Part shown: one piece after another, positions 42,341-52,692 of the stretch
Layout of the letters: each line of letters begins with the position of its first letter
Numbering within the stretch: the stretch's first letter is position 1
Translations under genes and position numbers: made by a program
The notes under the pieces: model-generated
What the model was told of the DNA's origin: nothing
What the model saw: only the letters and a program-made list of their open reading frames with translations
The model's database searches: none
Source of the DNA: Pedobacter mucosus
GTDB taxonomy: Bacteria; Bacteroidota; Bacteroidia; Sphingobacteriales; Sphingobacteriaceae
NCBI RefSeq assembly: GCF_022200785.1
Contig: NZ_CP087585.1
Location: 2,914,001 to 2,978,000 of the forward strand
Length of the DNA: 64,000 nt
Reading direction: 5' to 3'

Positions 42341-45223
42341 ATGCTTAAATTTTTAAGATGTATTCTTTTACTTTTTACACTTTTATCTCTAAAAATTTAT
42401 GCGGCTGATATTAAAAGTATTGGCGTTCCTTACATAGAAAATTATCCTAAATCGATTTATTCATCAGGAAACCAAAATTGGAGTATCGCAAAAGATAAAA
42501 GTGGGATCATGTATTTTGGCAATGCTGAAGGATTACTCACTTTTGATGGTCGCTATTGGCAGAAATATAGAATGCCAAATAGGCAAATTGTTAGATCGGT
42601 TGCTATTGGCGATGATAATAAAATCTTTACTGGCAGCTTTGGCGAGTTTGGCTACTGGGCTTTTCAAAACAATAAACTAAAATACAGTTCACTTACTCGC
42701 CTGCTTCCTAAAGGAATTACAGTTACCGATGAAGTTTGGAAGATTTATGTAGATAAAAACAGGGTTATTTTTCAAACTTTTTCTAAGATATTCATCTATC
42801 AAAACAATAAAATTGAAGTAATAAAGTCTCCTTCTTCGTTCTTATTTCTGCATCAAGTTAATAATAGATACTTTGTTGAGGTATTAGATAAAGGCCTTTT
42901 CGAATTAGTAGGCAGCAAATTAATCTATATACCACAAAGTGATAAATTAGGTAAGGAAGGTATTTTATCTATCCTTCCATACAAAAATGGAGGCTTAATT
43001 ATTGGTACTAGTAAAAATGGTTTATTTACCTATAACGGAAAAGATTTTACACCACTAAATACACCTGCAAATACTTTTCTTAAAACCTTTCAGCTCAATA
43101 ATGGAGTAAGGTTATTAGGTAAATATTATGCTTACGGAACCATATTAAATGGCATTATCATTATTGATGAGGAAGGTCGCATCATTCAAAAAATTAACAA
43201 ATCAAGCGGATTACAAAATAACACTGTTTTAAGTTTATACGCAGATAATGAACAAAATCTATGGTCAGGTTTAGATAATGGAATCGATAGAATAGAGCTA
43301 AACTCACCATTGTATTTCTACTTTGATAAAACGGGTCAGTTTGGAACCGTCTATTCGAGCATCATTTTCAACAATAAAATTTACTTAGGAACAAATCAAG
43401 GCATTTTTTATAGCGAATGGTCAGCATATAATGGTTTATTACCGTTCAATTTTCGCCTGATTCCGAATTCACAAGGTCAGGTTTGGGAATTATCCATTAT
43501 AGATAATGAGCTTATTTGTGGCCATAATAATGGCACTTTTAAAATAATTGATGATAATATTGAGAAAATCTCTCCCATAAGTGGAGGTTGGACCATTAAG
43601 AGGCTTAATTCAAATCCGAATTATCTTATTCAGGGAACTTATACCGGATTAACGCTGTTTACAAAAGCAAATTCTGGCTTAAAATTCATTACAAAAATAA
43701 GTGGATTTGTTGCGCCATCTCGATATTTGGAACAAGATAACAAAGGTGACATTTGGTTAAGTCATGCCTATAAAGGACTATATAAGTTAACTTTAAGTGC
43801 TGACTATACGAAGGTGATCAGCACGAAATACTTCGATGAAAAAAATGGACTTCCGGGAAATTATAACATCAACATTTTCAATTTAGAGAATAAGATTGTT
43901 TTTTCTTCTGATGTTGGATTTTACACTTATGATGAACTCAGCAATAAATTTACGAAGTATGATGTGCTTAATAAAAAACTCGGCTCCTTTGCAACGTCAA
44001 ATAAAATCATCAGTGCTGGCGATAAAAAATATTGGTTTATTAATCATGGTAAAACAGCACTAGTAAATTTTATTGAGCCTGGTAAACTTAAAATTGATTC
44101 CAATCAGTTTAGTATGTTGGATGGTAGAATGGTTCAGTATTATGAAAACATTAGTAAAATCAGCAATTTAATTTATTTGATTAGTGTAGATGATGGTTTT
44201 GTTATTTATAATACAAGTCAAAATGTGAATGCGCTTGGCCATAAACTTCCATATGTACTAATCAGGCGTGTTGATGATATTACTGATAAATATGCTACTT
44301 TAAGTGAAAAAGGAAATAATGAAGATGAAATTGTAGTTCCATATAATCGTAATAATATTCGTATTTCTTTTGCTTTGCCATACTATAGGCAATCAAAAAT
44401 TAAGTTTCAGTATTATTTAGAAGGTTATTCTAAAGATTGGTCAGATTGGAGCTACGCAACACAAAAGGATTTTACAAACCTCAATAGCGGCAATTATAAA
44501 TTCAAAGTCAGGGCGAAAATTGATGATTTATCTTTAAGTGAAATAACAAATTTTGAGTTTAGGATTGCCAAACCGTGGTATCTTAGCAATTGGGCGATGT
44601 TATTTTATTCTTTAGCTTTTATTATTATCTTGATTTTAGGAAAACGGATTTATGAGAATAAACTAAAACGAGATAGTTTAAAAATTAGCACAAGATTGCA
44701 AGCCGAACAAGACGAAGTATTAAAACAGGAGTTAGATCAAAATGAGAAGCAAATAGCTAAACTTCAAACAGAAAAGTTACAGGCTGAGCTTGCTTCTAAA
44801 AATAGAGAATTATCCAATTCAGCGATGACTTTGGTATATAAAAATGAGCTGCTTCAAAAATTGAGTGATGAAATAACTAAGCTTAAAGATGAAAATGGAA
44901 AGAAGCTTTCTGAAGACCAGACACGTAAAATTCAAAAGGTAATAAATGATGGAATGAATGATGAAAGGGACTGGCACCTTTTCGAAAATAGTTTCAATGA
45001 AGCACATGAAAGTTTCTTTAAAAAGCTAAAAGCACAGCATACAAATTTGGTACCTAATGATTTAAAATTGTGTGCATATTTGAGAATGAACATGAGTAGT
45101 AAAGAGATGTCTTCCCTACTAAATATTACGTTACGAGGTGTGGAAATCCGCCGATATCGACTACGCAAAAAGTTAGAAGTACCACACGATAAAAATCTTT
45201 CAGAATTTTTAATGGAACTTTAA
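42341..45223 (+). CDS. Propeller/Y_Y_Y membrane sensor with LuxR-like HTH (locus 2 regulator)
   Basis: A 960-residue one-component membrane regulator. Signal peptide (1-21), then repeated beta-propeller blades (about 30-680), a Y_Y_Y domain (about 690-745), one membrane segment (about 752-772), a coiled coil (about 785-875), and a C-terminal HTH (about 895-955, MSSKEMSSLLNITLRGVEIRRYR). This is the layout of hybrid-type glycan sensors but with no kinase domain between sensor and HTH. It stands immediately upstream of susC, so it is the likely activator of locus 2; ligand is presumably an oligosaccharide. Confidence 0.85.
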   Translation: MLKFLRCILLLFTLLSLKIYAADIKSIGVPYIENYPKSIYSSGNQNWSIAKDKSGIMYFGNAEGLLTFDGRYWQKYRMPNRQIVRSVAIGDDNKIFTGSFGEFGYWAFQNNKLKYSSLTRLLPKGITVTDEVWKIYVDKNRVIFQTFSKIFIYQNNKIEVIKSPSSFLFLHQVNNRYFVEVLDKGLFELVGSKLIYIPQSDKLGKEGILSILPYKNGGLIIGTSKNGLFTYNGKDFTPLNTPANTFLKTFQLNNGVRLLGKYYAYGTILNGIIIIDEEGRIIQKINKSSGLQNNTVLSLYADNEQNLWSGLDNGIDRIELNSPLYFYFDKTGQFGTVYSSIIFNNKIYLGTNQGIFYSEWSAYNGLLPFNFRLIPNSQGQVWELSIIDNELICGHNNGTFKIIDDNIEKISPISGGWTIKRLNSNPNYLIQGTYTGLTLFTKANSGLKFITKISGFVAPSRYLEQDNKGDIWLSHAYKGLYKLTLSADYTKVISTKYFDEKNGLPGNYNINIFNLENKIVFSSDVGFYTYDELSNKFTKYDVLNKKLGSFATSNKIISAGDKKYWFINHGKTALVNFIEPGKLKIDSNQFSMLDGRMVQYYENISKISNLIYLISVDDGFVIYNTSQNVNALGHKLPYVLIRRVDDITDKYATLSEKGNNEDEIVVPYNRNNIRISFALPYYRQSKIKFQYYLEGYSKDWSDWSYATQKDFTNLNSGNYKFKVRAKIDDLSLSEITNFEFRIAKPWYLSNWAMLFYSLAFIIILILGKRIYENKLKRDSLKISTRLQAEQDEVLKQELDQNEKQIAKLQTEKLQAELASKNRELSNSAMTLVYKNELLQKLSDEITKLKDENGKKLSEDQTRKIQKVINDGMNDERDWHLFENSFNEAHESFFKKLKAQHTNLVPNDLKLCAYLRMNMSSKEMSSLLNITLRGVEIRRYRLRKKLEVPHDKNLSEFLMEL

Positions 45224-45573
45224 ATGTCTATTCAAAGAACCTAAAATCATCAAAATAAAGCAGCGGGAACGTTTGCATAAATTCACAAGCTTTAATAATA
45301 TTGGGATTTTTATTTTCAAATCACTACATCATCACCTCTCATTAAGTTTTTTTTTACCCCACAAAGTTAATTGTGTATTTAATACACTTAAACGAAGTTG
45401 ATTAATCGATTTAAATGGTCTATTACGATCATTTTGCATAAAATCTTATATGCTTTCTTATCTATGCATGTTAAACTAATAACATGATGTAATAATGTAG
45501 AGGTGCACAATCTTGGAAATCCAGAACAACAACCTCATTTTTATGTTAACAATTAAATTAAATTTAATAAAGC
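45224..45573 (+). other. Control region between the regulator and the second susC
   Basis: 350 bases with no gene. It has a perfect dyad GTGTATT-T-AATACAC (45373-45387), a second palindrome TGTTAACA (45544-45551) just before susC, and a near-match -7 element TCATTTTG (45429-45436). These are candidate operator and promoter parts; the binding protein is unknown. Confidence 0.45.
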
Positions 45574-48500
45574 ATGAAAAGAATTTTTACAAGAATTTCT
45601 GTTCTGGTCGGAATTTGTTTACTCGCAATTAACGTAGCATTTGCGCAAAACATTACCATAAAAGGTAGGGTAACAGATGGAGGCGATAAGTCGACCATTC
45701 CCAGCGTAAGCGTGTTAGTAAAGGGAACACAAAATGGCACACAAACAGATGTAACAGGAGCGTACAGTATTAGTGCTCCAGCAAACGCCACATTAGTAAT
45801 AACATATCTAGGATATGTTACTCAAGAATTACCTATTAATAATCGAACAACAATTAATGTAGTCCTGCAATCATCAAGTCAGCAACTAGATCAAGTTGTT
45901 GTTGTAGGTTATGGTACACAAAGAAAAATTGATGTTACCGGGTCTGTAGCGACCGTTAAAGGAGAAGATATTTCTAAGCAGGCATCTGTAAATCCAGTTA
46001 GTGCCTTACAAGGTAAAGTTGCTGGTGTATCTATTACAAACAACGGTGCACCAGGATCATCTCCTCAAATTACCATCCGTGGTACAGGAACTGTATATGG
46101 CAATACGGGCGTTCTATATGTAGTAGATGGTGTTTGGTATGATGAAATTAGTTTCCTAAATCCAGCCGACATTGAAACTTTGAGTATTTTAAAAGATGCA
46201 TCTTCACAATCTATTTATGGTATTCGTGCTGCGAATGGTGTTGTTTTAGTTACTACTAAAAGAGGTAAAAAAGGTGAACCTTCTATAAATTATAATGGTT
46301 CTATCGGCTTTAAAGCCGTTACCAATCAGGTAGAGATGGCTAATGCAAATGAATATGCAACAATTATCAATGAGCTTTCCGCATCTAATGGCGCTAGTCC
46401 CTTATTTGCGAACCCTTCATCTTTTGGTGTTGGAACTAATTGGTACGATCAGTCATTCAGAAATGCATTACAAACCAACCATCAGTTATCAGTAAATGGC
46501 GGAACTGAAAAAACCACTTATAATTTCTCGCTAGGCTATACGAATGAGGATGGTATCGTAAAGACACAAAATTATAAACGTTATACGGCAAAGTTATCTA
46601 ATGATTTTCAGGTATTAAAACCACTTAAGATTGGTTATACAGTTTCTGGAACTTCAATTACATCGAATGATATAGACGGTGCAATTTTCCGTCAATTATA
46701 TACAGCTGGACCGGTAGTACCTGTTTATTACGCAGATGGAACCTATGGTGATGCTAACGATTTCAGTTTAGGAGGCGGTAATAACTTTAACCCTCAAGTT
46801 ACTTTAGATTATTTCAATCAACAATCTAAAAACTATCGTTTTAATGGAAATGTTTATGCAGAATTAACTATTGCAAAAAACTTTACTTTCAGGACAAGCG
46901 CTGGTGGAGATTTTGGACAAGCTGAAGTTAGAGGATATACACCTTTATACGCTGCAACCCAAGGGCAGCGAACTACACAAAGCTCTTTAAGGGTTAACAG
47001 AACAGAAACTAGAAATTGGATTCTTGAAAACACTTTAACCTATAAAAACACGTTTGGCGATCATAACATAACGGTTTTAGCAGGTACAACAGCTCAAAGA
47101 CGAAAATCTTATTTTATAAATTCCACAGCATTTGATGTTCCCAATTCAAGCGATGGAGATTTATACCTTGCATTAGGTACTGCAGCTAGCCGTACCGTTG
47201 TTGATGGCGGCAGTTTATCAACTTCGGCTTCTTATTTTGGTCGTGTAAACTATTCCTTCAAAGATAAATACTTATTAAATGCAACCCTTCGTGGTGATGC
47301 TGCTTCTCAATTTTACGGAGGTGGTGATCTTTGGGGTTATTTTCCTGCAGTTGGTGCAGGTTGGGTAGTTAGCAACGAAGATTTTATGAAAGATCAAAAA
47401 GTGGTTAATTATTTAAAACTAAAAGGATCTTGGGGTAAGGTAGGTAATGCCGGTGTTCCAATTAATCCAACTACATTAACAGTAGCTCAAGGAGGCGATT
47501 TAGTTGCATTCTTTAATGGTGTAGGTTATACAGGTGCAAACGTTAACTCATTGGTTCCTTCTTTTTTAAATTGGGAGCGTACAACAGGTACTGATATTGG
47601 TTTAGAAGCAAGGTTTTTAGATAATCGTTTAAGTATCGAAACAGGAGTTTATAATAAGAAAACTGAACAAGCAATTTTCGAAATTCCTGTTTTAAGTTCT
47701 ATCGGTACTGCTTCTGGATCGCTAATTGGCAACCAGGCAGACTTTCAAAACCGTGGTTTTGAGTTCTTAGCAACTTATACAGATAAATCTAAAAATGGTT
47801 TCGGTTATTCAATCAGTGGTAATATTGGTATCAATAACAACAAAGTATTATCAGTTGTAACTGGTCAAAACCCAATCTATGCAGGTGGTGCAGGTATTGC
47901 TAATGGAGCTTTAGCTACGAGAACCATTCAAGGCGGTTCAATTGGACAGTTTTTTGGTTACGATGTAGCTGGAATATTTCAAACTGCTGCTGAAGTGACC
48001 GGTTCTGCACAACCTAGTGCTAAGCCTGGTGATTTTAAATATGTAGATCAGAATGGAGACGGGATTATTGATGGAAAAGATCGTATTGTTTTGGGAAATC
48101 CAAATCCAAAATTCAGTTATGGCTTAAATACATCTTTTAACTATAAAAATTTCGACTTATCACTGGATCTTCAAGGTGTAGCTGGCGTTGATGTATATAA
48201 CGCAAACATCGCTTACAGATTCGGTAATGAAAACTTCAGTAAAGATTTTTATGATAATAGATGGCATGGCGCAGGTACATCAAATACTTATCCTTCTGCA
48301 GCAGTTGGTTCAACGGTAAATGCCGCTCCAAACTCATTTTACGTTGAAGATGGTTCGTATATCCGTTTAAGAAACGTTCAATTAGGTTATGCTTTACCTT
48401 CTATGTTAATGAGCAAATGGAAAATGCAAAGAGTACGGGTATTCGTAGATGCTCAAAATGCAGTTAACTTATTTGGCTACAAAGGTTTTACTCCTGAAAT

Positions 48501-48588
48501 TGGTGGCACACCTACTAATGCTGGCATCGACGCTTCTGTTTATCCATTATCAGCCACTTATAGATTAGGTCTTCAAGTTACATTCTAA
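45574..48588 (+). CDS. SusC/RagA-family TonB-linked outer membrane transporter (locus 2)
   Basis: A 1004-residue importer. Signal peptide (1-24, ending FAQ), carboxypeptidase-like domain (about 27-110), plug (about 115-235) with VVDGVWYDEISFLNPADIE and TLSILKDASSQSIYGIRAANG, then the barrel. It starts the locus 2 operon and pairs with the SusD 12 bases downstream. It should import oligosaccharides released at the surface. Confidence 0.95.
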   Translation: MKRIFTRISVLVGICLLAINVAFAQNITIKGRVTDGGDKSTIPSVSVLVKGTQNGTQTDVTGAYSISAPANATLVITYLGYVTQELPINNRTTINVVLQSSSQQLDQVVVVGYGTQRKIDVTGSVATVKGEDISKQASVNPVSALQGKVAGVSITNNGAPGSSPQITIRGTGTVYGNTGVLYVVDGVWYDEISFLNPADIETLSILKDASSQSIYGIRAANGVVLVTTKRGKKGEPSINYNGSIGFKAVTNQVEMANANEYATIINELSASNGASPLFANPSSFGVGTNWYDQSFRNALQTNHQLSVNGGTEKTTYNFSLGYTNEDGIVKTQNYKRYTAKLSNDFQVLKPLKIGYTVSGTSITSNDIDGAIFRQLYTAGPVVPVYYADGTYGDANDFSLGGGNNFNPQVTLDYFNQQSKNYRFNGNVYAELTIAKNFTFRTSAGGDFGQAEVRGYTPLYAATQGQRTTQSSLRVNRTETRNWILENTLTYKNTFGDHNITVLAGTTAQRRKSYFINSTAFDVPNSSDGDLYLALGTAASRTVVDGGSLSTSASYFGRVNYSFKDKYLLNATLRGDAASQFYGGGDLWGYFPAVGAGWVVSNEDFMKDQKVVNYLKLKGSWGKVGNAGVPINPTTLTVAQGGDLVAFFNGVGYTGANVNSLVPSFLNWERTTGTDIGLEARFLDNRLSIETGVYNKKTEQAIFEIPVLSSIGTASGSLIGNQADFQNRGFEFLATYTDKSKNGFGYSISGNIGINNNKVLSVVTGQNPIYAGGAGIANGALATRTIQGGSIGQFFGYDVAGIFQTAAEVTGSAQPSAKPGDFKYVDQNGDGIIDGKDRIVLGNPNPKFSYGLNTSFNYKNFDLSLDLQGVAGVDVYNANIAYRFGNENFSKDFYDNRWHGAGTSNTYPSAAVGSTVNAAPNSFYVEDGSYIRLRNVQLGYALPSMLMSKWKMQRVRVFVDAQNAVNLFGYKGFTPEIGGTPTNAGIDASVYPLSATYRLGLQVTF

Positions 48589-48599
48589 TAAATAAAGCA

Positions 48600-50084
48600 A
48601 TGAAATTAAATTATAAAAATAATTATATACAAAAAATAGGTCTTATAGCTTTATGCAGCAGTTTATTAGTATTGCCCGCCTGTAAAAAAAGCTTTTTAGA
48701 TGTAGATCCTCAAGCACAACAACCTGCTGTTACTTTTTGGAAAACTCAAGAAGATGCAACGAAGGCCGTAAATTCTATCTACGGTATTTTGCGCAGTAAT
48801 GATAACACTGGTTTCTCTGCAATTGCAATTGAAAGTGTTGGTGGTGACGATGCAGAAAAAGGTAGTGATCCTAATGATGCAAGTTACTACAATAGCTATG
48901 ATGATTTTACCGTTTCTTCAACTGAAGGACAAATACAAGGTTTCTGGAATGGTCAATATAAAAACATCAATCTATGTAATCAGGTTTTGGATAACATCCC
49001 TGCTATTAATATGGATGCAAGTTTGAAAGCAAGGTATCTTGCTGAAGCCAAATTTGTTCGTGCTTTATCTTATTTCAGATTAGTTCGTGCTTATGGCGAT
49101 GTTCCATTACGTCTAAATGTACCTAAAGATGCTTCAGAATTTAATATACCTCGTACACCTAAGGCTCAAGTTTGGGCTGCTGTTGAGAAAGATTTAGATG
49201 ATGCTGCTGCTGTTTTACCACAAAGATATGCTGCCGCAGATTTAGGCAGGGCAACAAAAGGTGCCGCATTAGCTTTGCATGCTAAAGTAGCTATGTATCA
49301 ACAAAAATGGGCAGATGTTTTGTCTTTAACGAATACTGTGATGACGATGGGCTATAGCTTGTTTCCAAATTACGAACAGAGTTTCCGTTTAAATAATGAG
49401 AACAATGTTGAATCAATATTCGAAATTCAATGTGAAATTATCCCTAGTATAGAAGGTTCTGCAACTTCTCAATATAGTCAAATTCAAGGCGTTAGAGGAA
49501 CAGTAGCTGGTTATGGTTTAAATGTTCCAACAGCGGCTCTTGCTGCAGCTTATGAAACAGGTGATGTGAGAAGAGATGCTACAATTATTTTTAGAGGAGA
49601 AACTACGCCACAGGGTGATCCAATTCCTGTTACAGTACCTAATCCAATGTATAGTCAAAAACCTTATGTTCCTTTTAATTTAATTAATACAAGTTTTAAT
49701 CAAGGCGCTCAGCAAAATGTTAGGCTTATTCGCTTTGCTGATGTCTTGTTAATGAATGCAGAAGCAGCTAATGAGCAAGGGAATACCACTTTAGCTAAAA
49801 CCTCACTTAACCTTGTACGTGCTCGTGCTAGAGGTGGTGTTGCGGGTGTTTTGCCTGATGTAACAACTTCTGATAAAGATGCATTACGCCAAGCTATTTG
49901 GAAAGAAAGATTTGTAGAATTGGCAATGGAATATGATCGTTATTTTGACGTGATACGTCAGGGTCGTGGAACAGCCGTATTTGGACCTAAAGGCTGGAAA
50001 GCTGGTAAAAATGAAGTTTGGCCAATACCATCAAACGAAATTGATAAAAGTGCAGGTACACTAACACAAAATCCAGGTTACTAA
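48600..50084 (+). CDS. SusD/RagB-family glycan-binding lipoprotein (locus 2)
   Basis: A 494-residue lipoprotein (lipobox LPAC, Cys28, followed by KKSFLDVDP). The helical SusD fold shows LAEAKFVRALSYFRLVRAYGDVP and the closing KERFVELAMEYDRYFDVIRQG. It binds the glycan for the paired SusC. The next gene, a LamG lipoprotein, starts 18 bases later in the same unit. Confidence 0.94.
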   Translation: MKLNYKNNYIQKIGLIALCSSLLVLPACKKSFLDVDPQAQQPAVTFWKTQEDATKAVNSIYGILRSNDNTGFSAIAIESVGGDDAEKGSDPNDASYYNSYDDFTVSSTEGQIQGFWNGQYKNINLCNQVLDNIPAINMDASLKARYLAEAKFVRALSYFRLVRAYGDVPLRLNVPKDASEFNIPRTPKAQVWAAVEKDLDDAAAVLPQRYAAADLGRATKGAALALHAKVAMYQQKWADVLSLTNTVMTMGYSLFPNYEQSFRLNNENNVESIFEIQCEIIPSIEGSATSQYSQIQGVRGTVAGYGLNVPTAALAAAYETGDVRRDATIIFRGETTPQGDPIPVTVPNPMYSQKPYVPFNLINTSFNQGAQQNVRLIRFADVLLMNAEAANEQGNTTLAKTSLNLVRARARGGVAGVLPDVTTSDKDALRQAIWKERFVELAMEYDRYFDVIRQGRGTAVFGPKGWKAGKNEVWPIPSNEIDKSAGTLTQNPGY

Positions 50085-50102
50085 TCGTTTAATTTAATAA
50101 AA

Positions 50103-50933
50103 ATGAAGACAAAATATTTATTATTAGTGGTAGCGATAACTTTGGTGTTATCATCCTGCCAAAAAGAATTTGACCCATCAAGTTATGCACCAGAACTCAA
50201 CATTGGTGGATTTACGAATTCCAAACAGATTGCAGCTTCAAATTTGGTTGCGCACTGGGCTTTCGACGGAAGTTTGATAGACAGCATATCAAATACAGCA
50301 GGTATCAATACCGGAACAAGCTTTGCTACAGGTATTAAAGGGAAATCTCTCCAAGGCGGACTTGACAGTTATTTTTTAAGTGCTCCATCTGCTAGAATTA
50401 CTAGCTTAAAAAGTTTTACTCTAACAGAATGGGTTAATAGCGGACCGCCAACAACAGGTATTATTGGTCTCTTTAGCCTTTCTAATAAATCAGAATTTTG
50501 GGGAAATTTAGAAGTATTTGTAGAAAATGGAAGTACAAATGATAATGCTACATTGAAAATTGTATTTACAAATAATGGTAAAGGAGATAAAACATATACA
50601 GTAGGAAATGTGGTTAACTTCTTTGGTAAGTGGAACGCCTTTTCTGTTTCTTATGATGAAACTACATCGATGGTAAAAGTTTATGTAAATGGCTCAAGAG
50701 TGAGTGCCGGTAAGTTAGACGGAATAACTGGTCCTTTAAATTTTGTAAACTCAGGAAATTTAGTGTTCGGTACAACTCAATTTATGACCACACCTAGCCA
50801 AACGACAAGTCATTCGAAAGAACCTTGGGCTAACTTTTTAACTGGTCAGTTAGACGAGGTTAAGATATTTAATAAAGCATTATCTGATGATGAAATTGGA
50901 TATTTAGTAAAATTAGAAGGGCGAGGAAAATAA
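50103..50933 (+). CDS. LamG-like surface glycan-binding lipoprotein
   Basis: A 276-residue lipoprotein (lipobox LSSC, Cys19). Residues about 50-270 are a concanavalin/LamG-type beta sandwich, with LVAHWAFDGSLIDS, SLKSFTLTEW, GKWNAFSVSYDETTSMVKVYVNG and a closing LDEVKIFNKALSDDEI. It lacks catalytic residues, so it is probably a surface glycan-binding protein of locus 2, acting with SusD. A terminator follows it 40 bases downstream. Confidence 0.85.
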   Translation: MKTKYLLLVVAITLVLSSCQKEFDPSSYAPELNIGGFTNSKQIAASNLVAHWAFDGSLIDSISNTAGINTGTSFATGIKGKSLQGGLDSYFLSAPSARITSLKSFTLTEWVNSGPPTTGIIGLFSLSNKSEFWGNLEVFVENGSTNDNATLKIVFTNNGKGDKTYTVGNVVNFFGKWNAFSVSYDETTSMVKVYVNGSRVSAGKLDGITGPLNFVNSGNLVFGTTQFMTTPSQTTSHSKEPWANFLTGQLDEVKIFNKALSDDEIGYLVKLEGRGK

Positions 50934-50972
50934 ATCTCCTGATTTTTATTTAATCTGAAGGCAATAAACTTT

Positions 50973-51002
50973 AAGGGTTGTCTCTAATGGCAACCCTTTT
51001 TT
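50973..51002 (+). terminator. Intrinsic terminator inside locus 2, after the LamG gene
   Basis: AAGGGTTG (50973-50980) pairs with CAACCCTT (50991-50998) around TCTCTAATGG, then T-run. It separates susC-susD-LamG from the enzyme genes 12 bases later, so the enzymes probably need read-through or their own promoter. Confidence 0.85.
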
Positions 51003-51014
51003 AATTTTATATAA

Positions 51015-52682
51015 ATGATAAAAATATCTTCACTTTTAGTTATCCTTTCACTTTTTCTTTTTTCTTGCAAAAAAAGTGATACGCCCTCTCCTACTAATAC
51101 TCCCGTTCCAACATCCAACTCTTATTCATTCTCCGATTTAAAAGTAAATGGAACTTATACAGGCTTTACTTATTACGGCCTGAACAACGCCCCTATCATA
51201 AAAATCACTTTTTCTACTCCAATTAATTTAGCTTCCGCAAACGGAAACATTACACTAATAGATGCTGCTGGCAATCCAACCGCATTTACCCCAACCCTAG
51301 AAAACAACGATAATACAGTTGTGATAACGCCATTGGCTTTGCAACCTATTACAAAATATATTTTAACTGTAAACACGGGTCTATTATCCAAAACTGGCAA
51401 TAAACTGCAAAGCAGCATTGCTGTAAATTTAATTACTGCTGTTGATGATACCGATAAATTTCCACGCATTAGCGATGATGCATTGTTAACCCTTGTTCAA
51501 AAGCAGACTTTTAAATATTTCTTTGATTTTGCTCATCCAACAAGCGGATTGGCTAGAGAACGAAACACTTCTGGAAATACAGTTACTTCGGGAGGCTCAG
51601 GTTTTGGCATTATGGCTTTGGTAACTGGTATTAGTCGCAACTTTATAAGCAGAGCTGAAGGCTTGGCTAGAATGCAAAAAATAGTTTCTTTTTTAAAAAC
51701 AGCAGAGAGATTTCATGGCGCTTATCCACATTGGTTAGATGGAAATACTGGAAAAGTAATTCCTTTCAGTGTAAAAGATAATGGTGGAGATTTAGTCGAA
51801 ACATCTTTTTTAATGGCTGGATTGATTACCGCTCGACAATATTTCACTGCTAATGATGCATCAGAAACTGCTTTAAGATCCGATATCAATACCATTTACA
51901 ACGGCGTAGAATGGAGTTGGTATAGGAAAGACAACAGCAATACACTTTATTGGCATTGGAGTCCGAACTATGCTTGGGATATGAATTTGCCTATTAAAGG
52001 TTGGAATGAGTGTTTAGTAACTTATGTTATGGCCGCTGCATCACCAACTTACTCGATTCCGAAAACGGTTTACGATAATGGTTTCGCACAGAATGGTGCA
52101 ATGAAAAATGGAAATACTTATTATGGCGTTCAACTTCCTTTAGGCACAACCAACGGCGGACCTTTATTTTTCGAACATTATTCTTTTATGGGGATAAATC
52201 CTACAGGTTTAACTGATGCTTATGCCAATTACGAAGCGCAAACCAAAGCACATGCTTTAATAAATTATAATTACTGCAAAGCAAATCCATTGGGATATTA
52301 TGGATATGGCGAAAATGTTTGGGGTTTAACTGCAAGTGATATTCAAAATGGATATACCGCAAGTGCTCCAGGAAACGATGTTGGTGTTATTGCACCAACC
52401 GCTGCATTGGCATCTTTCCCATATACGCCTACTGAATCAATGCAAGCGTTAAAATATTTCTACTATAAATTAGGTAATAAAACTTGGGGGGATTACGGTT
52501 TCTATGATGCTTTTTCACTTCAGGATCAATGGTTTGCAACATCGACATTGGCGATAGATCAAGGTCCGATTGTGGTAATGATTGAGAATTATAGAACTAA
52601 ATTAATTTGGAACTTATTTATGAGCGCTCCAGAAGTTAAGGCAGGAATGAAAAACCTTGGCTTTAGTGGTCCCAACCTATAA
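51015..52682 (+). CDS. GH144-type (glucoamylase-like) hydrolase lipoprotein
   Basis: A 555-residue lipoprotein (lipobox FLFSC, Cys18). An SbsA-like Ig domain (about 40-140) precedes the alpha/alpha-barrel catalytic domain (about 150-550) known as Glycoamylase/GH144. Characterised GH144 enzymes are endo-beta-1,2-glucanases. Motifs: QKQTFKYFFDFAHPTSG, DNGGDLVETSFLMAG, WHWSPNYAWDMN and GYGENVWGLTASD. It is probably the surface enzyme of locus 2. A second GH144-type gene follows at ten bases. Confidence 0.85.
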   Translation: MIKISSLLVILSLFLFSCKKSDTPSPTNTPVPTSNSYSFSDLKVNGTYTGFTYYGLNNAPIIKITFSTPINLASANGNITLIDAAGNPTAFTPTLENNDNTVVITPLALQPITKYILTVNTGLLSKTGNKLQSSIAVNLITAVDDTDKFPRISDDALLTLVQKQTFKYFFDFAHPTSGLARERNTSGNTVTSGGSGFGIMALVTGISRNFISRAEGLARMQKIVSFLKTAERFHGAYPHWLDGNTGKVIPFSVKDNGGDLVETSFLMAGLITARQYFTANDASETALRSDINTIYNGVEWSWYRKDNSNTLYWHWSPNYAWDMNLPIKGWNECLVTYVMAAASPTYSIPKTVYDNGFAQNGAMKNGNTYYGVQLPLGTTNGGPLFFEHYSFMGINPTGLTDAYANYEAQTKAHALINYNYCKANPLGYYGYGENVWGLTASDIQNGYTASAPGNDVGVIAPTAALASFPYTPTESMQALKYFYYKLGNKTWGDYGFYDAFSLQDQWFATSTLAIDQGPIVVMIENYRTKLIWNLFMSAPEVKAGMKNLGFSGPNL

Positions 52683-52692
52683 ACAAAAAACC

